Translations under genes and position numbers: made by a program
Part shown: piece after piece, positions 57,291-64,000 of the stretch
How positions within the stretch are numbered: position 1 is the first letter of the stretch
How the letters are laid out: the number at the start of each line of letters is the position of its first letter
DNA from: Liolophura sinensis
Lineage: Eukaryota > Mollusca > Polyplacophora > Chitonida > Chitonidae
Reading direction: 5' to 3'
Length of the DNA: 64,000 bases
Assembly: GCF_032854445.1 (NCBI RefSeq)
Contig: NC_088307.1
Coordinates: 28,250,547-28,314,546 of the forward strand
The notes under the pieces: generated by a model
What the model was told of the DNA's origin: nothing
Seen by the model: the letters and a program-made list of their open reading frames with translations, nothing else
The model's database searches: none

Positions 57291-57784
57291 ATAAAACCCA
57301 AAAAAAAATTCGGCTGAGTTCAGTATGTTTTGGCCAAGAGGGACATCGGTTACCTAAACCGCTATCGACTTTAAACTAAACTCTATGTGGGACACTGCCA
57401 TTTTTGACAATATTCGTGCTTTTCAGTATAATATAACCTTTATAAATGACTTTTTCAGCCTCTTGTAGTATATCATCACACGGAGTAAGGTTTCACAGCT
57501 GTATGTTAGGAAATTTTGTTTAAATAAAACAGTGTAGTCTATCTGCTGAGACAGTAGTGTGGGCTGTGTGACTGCGTGGAGTTTGTTCCAAACGCATGCT
57601 GCTGCAGCTGTTGTAAAGCAAATTACTCTCCATGCCCATTCCCAGCATGCGACTTCTGTTTGAATAATTGTGACGACACCCGAGGCAGTGAGTTGAAACG
57701 AGGCTTATGGAGTTTTTCATTAAGAATTTGAAAACTGCACTTTTTCGCAATGATATAGACCATAAAGACCATATCAATGTGTAG

Positions 57785-58445
57785 AGCATGTGCTGCTACG
57801 TGTTACCAACAAAAAGCAATTTGGGAGTGAATATGGGTAGAGCTTGTGCTGCTACGTGCTACCAACGATAGGCAATTTGGGAGTGAATATATGTAGAGCT
57901 TGTGCTGTTACGTGCTACCAACGAAAGGCAATCTGGGAGTGAATATATGTAGAGCTTGTGCTGTTACGTGTTACCAACGAAAGGCAATTTGGGAGTGAAT
58001 ATATGTAGAACTTGTGCTGCTACGTGTTACCAACGAAAGGCAATTTGGGAGTGAATATATGTAGACCTTGTGCTGTTACGTGTTACCAACGAAAGGCAAT
58101 TTGGGAGTGAATATATGTAGAGCTTGTGCTGCTACGTGTTACCAACGAAAGGCAATTTGGGAGTGAATATATGTAGAGGTTGTGCTGTTACGCGTTACCA
58201 ACGAAAGGCAATTTGGGAGTGAATATGTGTAGAGCTTGTGCTGTTACGTGTTACCGACGAAAGGCAATTTGGGAGTGAATATATGTAGAGGTTGTGCTGT
58301 TACGTGTTACCAACGAAAGGCAATTTGGGAGTGAATATATGTAGAGCTTGTGCTGTTACGTGTTACCAAGGAAAGGCAATTTGGGAGTGAATATGTGTAG
58401 AGGTTGTGCTGTTACGTGCTACCAACAAAAGGCAATTTGGTAATG
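57785..58445. repeat. 56-bp minisatellite, about 12 units
   Basis: The unit is gggagtgaatatatgtagag then cttgtgctgttacgtgttac and caacgaaaggcaattt. Units are highly homogeneous. Confidence 0.94.
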
Positions 58446-59069
58446 AGATTTTATAGACAGCAGAAAATAGACTGGGAAAAAGAAATAGACTGTAGTATGA
58501 CGGCGCATCATTGACAATTCTGATTGTTTCTCACACTAAGAACAAAACTGGATCTACATACATCAGGCGAAATGACGAAATGGTGTACTTTAAAACAAAT
58601 GCTCAGGGAATATCTTTAGCATCTTTGTTTATTGGAATGTCCAGAAATGACAAAAAAATTGAAAGAGTTCACCAGGTAACATTTCCATCTCTAATATCTA
58701 AACTGACTTTTATTTTAAAATGTCCCATTGCCATGTGTTCAGTAATGTTTATTTTAAACAGACTGATAGAAAATGTTTACCAATAATATCATTTGACGTT
58801 TGTTTGACAGTAGATTGGCTTGAAATGTTGTTCTAAAATATTTTAAAGTCGTGTTATGAAGACATTTAACATTGTCTCAAAGTGTCCAATTTCAGAAATC
58901 TTAAGTGTTTAATTGTTTGTTTGAGGCTTGCTCGGTGCTAGCGAAACACAATTTTGTCACAAAAACAAAACAAAACAAAACAAAAACAAATTAAAAAGAA
59001 ACAAACAAAGCAACAGAAATTAAGATGATCTTAAATTGCCCAGTGTATTTACACGTCAACAGTCGTTGC
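58446..59069. other. Intergenic 3' of the minus-strand peptide gene
   Basis: The frame at 58511-58786 has no domain. An (AAAAC)n-like stretch lies at about 58958-58990. Confidence 0.4.
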
Positions 59070-62000
59070 TTAGCGACGGCGGCCACCTAAGCCAAACCGC
59101 ACATGCGCAACCCTGCGACCGCAGATTCTTCCGGTTCGGAGGTATTCGATGAGGGTCTGGAGGGTAATCTGAGACGAGTCACAATTCCTGGACTGACGCT
59201 TGAACGTGAGCATCTCCACATCCGTATCACCCGATGCAGTCTCATATTTGCCCAATGCAGTCTTTGGCCAGGAGTCCGTGTCCATTTCGGCTCCATCTAA
59301 CGATTCTCTGGTCTCATACTGACTGTTCCAGAGTTTCATCGGTTCATCAGCTGCTGGCAGCTTCCGCCACCTAGCGGGGTTCCACATCAAGAACCATAAC
59401 CGATCACTCGCATCTGTTGAAAAATATGATAAATTTAAAATAGAAAATGAAATGAAGACATGAAGTGTTTATCGTGCTCTGTTTAAGTGTGGTTCTGATT
59501 AGCGCCAGTTTCGTTTAATTCCTAGAACAGGTCTAAAGCATGATGGCGTCAGTCCACAGGGGCCAATGCTATATAAGATCTATGCTCGGGTAATGACCAC
59601 CATATTGACTGTGTATAAAAGAAAGGTGAGAGATAAGATGGCTAGTTTCTTCAAGCAGATGTGACAAAAACCAGCTAATGCGCACGCAACATATACTGTC
59701 CAGTATTTTGTCATCTATAGCTTTACCTCGTCCAGGCCACAGGACCATGAAACCCGTCTCACCTAAACCAGACTCAGTCTTAACTTGGGGTGTGACTAAT
59801 ATTGAACTTCAGCGCTATTTTCAATTTTTGTCTTAAAATTCTAAGTCAAATTTAAGTATAAAAATAAATTCTCTGAAGCAAGTCATACTTTTACAGGGTG
59901 AACTGTTTTGAAGTTAAAACAATGAATAACTTGAGTTTAACACAGCTTCGTGATCCTAGGGCGGGCCCCAAAGGGGCAAAATCAGTTTCTAAAAGTTCGA
60001 CAAAAGCAGCAGATTTCAGATCGCCAGTGGTTTCTCTATAGCATAGCAACAGCAAGAAGCAACGTTAGCATTACCCTTGGGCCCGGAGTCTTATGGCTTT
60101 CTATTCCAGTTAAAGTATGTCCCTGTCGATAAATTCATCATTTTTATAGTTTGCTTGGAGTTCAAGATCGACATAAACAGCAAAACGTCTCTAGCACTGA
60201 TGGTCAAGCATACGGTGATTAGCCACTTTTTGCCAAGAAAAGATTGGTGTAGATCCAAACCGGGCTGGCACTTACTCCCTTGCATTACATAAAGAATATG
60301 TTAGCAGTTTGTCTACAAATGAGAAGTGCAATGAAAGGAATGAGCAACAGGAGTAAACAAAAGACCGCACATTTGTGACATGGATTAATTCAGGTGGGAA
60401 AGTTCAAACCTAGCGAGGAAACATTAGCCAGTGTTCCAGCAACCTTTCAGCTGAATATTTTATATGGCTGGCAATTTTTTATACAGTCTGTGGGAACAAT
60501 TTGGCGAATATTTTATATGATTGGCAATTTTTCTACTGTCTGGCGGAAGATTTTGGCGAATATTTTATATGACTGGCAATTTTTTCTACAGTCTGGCGGA
60601 AGAATTTGGCGAATATTTTATGTTATATGATTGGTATCATTTAGAAATATTTTATTTGGCTAATGAAATTTTCTACGCTTTACACTGAAAATACTTGAAC
60701 CGGCAGCGCCCTCTACAAAGGCGCGCAGTGATTCTGCAATAATTAAGCGACTAGCTGGAGAGGTGGAAGAGAGATGATTCTGCTCTTCAGTCCTGGTATG
60801 TATAGCTCATTTCGTGCCGTTTAAAGAAGAAACCCAACTAACTTCTAGAATCAGTATAGAAAGGTCAATCAAGTTGTTGGAAACCATTGTTAACAAGACT
60901 AAGCAAATATCGAAGCGAAACAACAACGCCAGAATTATTACTTACAGTCCTAGCAAGGCTAATCCACAGATCGACCAAACCTGCTTCTACGAATGAATTT
61001 GCCAGCACTCTGAACTGTTCAGAGCCTAGGTGTATTGTTACGAATGGTAACTGGACGAATAGTCGCAAACTGTACTGATGGATTCATTTATTCCAATTGT
61101 TTAGTTATTTTATGGTATACATGTAACAGTTAGGCCGACTGAAAATTGAAGTGAACAGGGACTGTACTGAACGTCGAAATGTACAGCCTTAGGCCCAGAT
61201 AAACTCTGCTACTTGTATCTTCCAATGGGTTTGTATGTTATATCCACTGTGCTGTTCTGTCTCTCGGTGTCGAAATGTTGGTGGTATGTTCTCAAATTTT
61301 CTTCGGTGTTTTACAGATTTTTCCAAGATTTCCAGTTGGTGTAAAATATTTATTGCTGTTCTCTCACAGTTCCAAAAACATCTATATGCAGTCTGTAAAG
61401 GGAACATAACTGGAGATATAGATGGTAAGTGTTTACCCCCTTTCATACCTGTAAATTTAATTATTTCAATGCTTTTTTAAAATTTATTTATTTATTTATT
61501 TATTTATTTTATGGCAAAAATTAGCATTTTAACTTTTGATATTGGGGTGGGGGTGAGGTCTTTGGTTTAAGATAAAGCTTGCTGCAGTTAGGATATTATT
61601 AAATAAATGTGAATTATAAACTCTCTACTGTTGAAGCTGAAAATTAATTAGGAAGCTAAATCAAGAATTCAAACGAGAATTCAGTAATTCTAGAATTGTT
61701 ACATGTAATAACTGTACAATCCCTTCTTCATAAAATAAAGCAAAGGAGCAGATTAAACAAATTGAACGGAGGCTTAGGTTACTTGCACCATCTTTCATTA
61801 CGTCAGTGAAAAACATTCGTTTATTCATATATAATTGTAAGCACCATTTTTGGTGGTAGAGAGTCTACAGTGCAGGTAGTATTTTATCATTTCCTGTGAG
61901 TAGAAATACGTCACGTTGGTCATGGCGACAAAGTAGGAGTAAAGGATACAGCTAGCGCTCAAGAAAAACAATAGCCAGGCGGAATCGTGTGAGTCAATGA

Positions 62001-63707
62001 AATAATAATCTGTAGTAGATATTATCTAACAAATTTCCCTCTTTGTAGTTGTTAAAAACAATGGTAGAGATAAATTGCCGGAAAACAGCGATTAAATTCA
62101 TTGCCAAAGAACTTTACAGGATGTACATGTAGTAGAAACGTGTTCTAATAGGCTTGTGATTTTCGACTTCATCGGATTCATCGATTGTACTCATAAACTC
62201 TTCCTGAGAAAATTTGGTAAGGTAATAGTATACTTGTATTTAGTTTCTTGTGTACCCAGTTTTCACTAGTTTGGGGAATGATTATATGAACAACACAACG
62301 CTCTCCTACAACGAAAAGGAGAGACGCTATGGGCACATCTGACAATTTTTTTCATTTATTTATGTGGTTGGTATTGTACGCCGTACTCAAGAATATTTCA
62401 CTTATACGACGGCAGCCAGCATTTTGGAAAAAAGAGCAAACCGGACAGTGCCCGAGGGTAACCCACGACTATCCGCAGACTTCTGTCAGACCTTCCCACG
62501 TACGGTGTGCGAGGAAGCCAGCATGAGCTGGACTTTAACTCACAGCATTCACAGGCTCCTGGGCCATCGCGCCTCGCTGGCGAGGTAAACCCCTCGGCCA
62601 CGGAGATTCCCTGGCAAATACAGATACATCCCAATCAGCCGGTCGAAAAATACTTCATCATCACACTTAAGTGAAAGGCGATATAGCAGTGGTGTGATTG
62701 GAATGACGTCCGGACAAATGGAGATTTGGTCTGAAGGTGACAATTAGCACAGTTTCCTCAGGAAAAAGCGCAGATACTGCGCTGATTTATAGCCACAAAC
62801 CACACAGGCAGACATGCACCACGTGGACAATCCGGTGACGTTAGCACGGATCAATTCGTCATTTGCGCAGGAAAATAACTGGCAGTCAGGAAATCTTCTG
62901 CTTAAAACACCCACAAAGCTGAGCCCAATTCCGAGTCTACGTCCTATCGGACCTGCCAGCACTGTTATTATGTACATAAAGGTTTTGTTAAGTTCCGCGG
63001 GTCTTGTTAACAGGAAGAACGGATCGAGGACATTAAATAGCTGCAGCTTCGTGGATCGTTACCGGTAAACGTGTCGGATGGTTTGCTTGTGTACATAAAT
63101 ATCTACCGCTGATGCACGAAAATTTTCTACAAGAAGCCGACTTGTCAAGGATGATTTACGATTTTGAAACTGTGTAAAATTTCAGTGGTAAAATGAATTG
63201 GCCTTTGCAACCCTGTGCTTTCTTCCATGGTAAAGCCCAGATTGTCTATCATTTATTGTTTCTATCTATTATTTATTGACAGGACTGGATTAGCAATGAT
63301 TGCGGGTGGCAAGTTAATGGCGTTAGAATTAAAACTCCATGGTTAGGCTTCATGGTTAAGTTTAGGAAATTAAATTTCGACGCTTTAATATCGTCCCTCG
63401 ATCCCAATTACATCGCATATGTCATAAACTTCTTAAGATTTCTTCGCAACATTCCTAGCCTTGGCAGTTGAGATGTTCACAGTGCTGAGAAACTTCTGAC
63501 CACAAGAATTCAGTGAACTGTTCAAGAAACTAGTCAGGCACGTGACTCAGATATCTCACCTCTGAGGAGTGGTAGGTTGTTGTGGTTGTTGCGCTTCTGG
63601 CTGATCGCAACGAAGGCTTTCGGGTTCAGGTACCGCTGACAAGATACGCACCAGGGCTGGAGGTACACTAAGATGATCAACAGGGGGAGTAACTCAGCTC
63701 GACTCAT
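59070..63707 (-). CDS. Candidate secreted peptide (neuropeptide-like) prohormone, two exons
   Basis: Exon 1 is 63707-63560 and exon 2 is 59413-59070; joined they give 163 residues. Exon 1 has a strong signal peptide (MSRAELLPLLIILVYLQPWC) and a GTGAGA donor in phase 1. Exon 2 has a TTTTTCAACAG acceptor in the matching phase and ends in TAA. After likely signal cleavage, Gln24 begins a segment ended by Lys-Arg at 38-39. Lys-Arg at 121-122 is followed by Gln123, then Cys127 and Cys147 and Gly148-Arg-Arg, a cleavage-amidation site. The last stretch, VAHVRFGLGG then Arg-Arg-Arg, ends in another amidation signal. Such a layout is typical of prohormones cleaved in the regulated secretory pathway. 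I do not recognise the family. The 4.1-kb intron holds SINEs. The join is inferred; an extra exon inside the intron cannot be excluded. Confidence 0.58.
60445..60640. repeat. 52-53-bp tandem repeat, about 3.5 units
   Basis: The unit is ggcgaatattttatatgact followed by ggcaattttttctacagtctggcggaagaattt, with starts at 60503, 60555 and 60608. Confidence 0.88.
61482..61510. repeat. (TTTA)n microsatellite
   Basis: About seven TTTA units. No adjacent SINE body is recognised. Confidence 0.9.
62352..62609 (-). mobile_element. SINE family A, near full length
   Basis: Minus-strand copy from CATTTATTTATGTGGTTGGT to CTCGGCCACGGAGATTCC, in the peptide-gene intron. The frames through it are artefacts. 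Confidence 0.85.
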
Positions 63708-63882
63708 CTCAGATGGACCTGCAATAGCAAGACGGACAATCAGGAATGTAGCTTCCTCACAAATCCGCTACTTAACGCCAAATATTGGAGAGAGCAAATC
63801 AACAGTCATGTAAAAGTCGTCGTAATTGCTAGCTGTCATGACGCTACATGTCATCAACAAAATGGCCACAAAAAACATTTAT
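63708..63882. promoter_or_regulatory. Presumed 5' flank of the peptide gene
   Basis: This region lies directly upstream of the exon 1 ATG on the minus strand. No TATA box or initiator could be assigned. It is listed only by position. Confidence 0.25.
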
Positions 63883-64000
63883 TTCTTTACCTATTGGCGC
63901 TTTACGTCATAATCAAGAATTTTTTACCCATCTGGGTAGCATTATTGTGGGACGAAACCCGGAAACTTAAACACCATTGCAATCAGCGCTAGCTCCCTGC
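63883..64000 (-). mobile_element. SINE family A, degraded, at the window edge
   Basis: Tail-type TTATTTCTTTACCTATTGGC and CTTTACGTCATAATCAAGAA match the 3' end. It probably continues past base 64000. Confidence 0.65.

Larger units (their letters stand above)
59414..63559. other. Intron of the peptide gene
   Basis: 4,146 nt. It contains a 52-bp repeat, a (TTTA)n tract and a SINE A. Several small frames (for example 60814-60996) have no domain. Confidence 0.5.

Noticed and set aside
57785-58445. CRISPR-like array
   Set aside because: Direct repeats without unique spacers, in an animal genome; these are minisatellites.

Overview
The window looks like nuclear DNA of a lophotrochozoan animal, most likely a mollusc; a brachiopod or other lophotrochozoan is not excluded. 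The reasons are spliced genes with GT-AG introns, two TRIM genes of the kind expanded in molluscs, tRNA-headed SINEs with AATAAATA-type tails, an AAGGGAGATAA motif, a Penelope-like element, Ty3/Gypsy and non-LTR relics, and very many minisatellites. The taxonomic call is inference. No ribosomal RNA, CRISPR or bacterial operon was seen.

Layout. 1-1004 (minus): 5' end of a gene for a small secreted EF-hand protein (signal-peptide exon plus a partial EF-hand exon). 1.3-9.5 kb: three minisatellites, SINEs, a foldback repeat and a 66-bp scrap of a TRIM B-box 2. 9.54-15.46 kb: a decayed Penelope-like element split by an intact-looking 3,496-bp DNA transposon (10330-13825). The transposon has inverted ends, an AAAT target duplication and a two-exon 550-residue putative transposase. 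18.6-20.2 kb: a Ty3/Gypsy relic. 20.6-23.1 kb: two long minisatellites. 25.6-37.6 kb: TRIM gene A. 46.7-52.4 kb: TRIM gene B, a tandem paralogue on the same strand. Between them lie minisatellites, SINEs and a 1,100-bp inverted-repeat element with a 9-bp target duplication. 54.2-58.4 kb: three more minisatellites. 59.07-63.71 kb (minus): a two-exon gene that reads as a secreted peptide prohormone.

The two TRIM genes share an exact exon plan: a long RING/B-box/B-box exon, then 96, 231, 23 and 134 nt, then a terminal exon with a divergent B30.2/SPRY-like domain. All junction phases agree, including a 23-nt microexon. Both carry a tandem repeat whose first unit is the end of the coding sequence plus stop codon and proximal 3' flank: about ten units of 101-103 bp in gene A and about two units of 114 bp in gene B. 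TRIM-RING proteins are generally ubiquitin ligases, often in innate immunity; that role here is inference from family.

Minisatellites make up roughly a fifth of the window. Most long open frames seen in it are artefacts of repeat units lacking stop codons.
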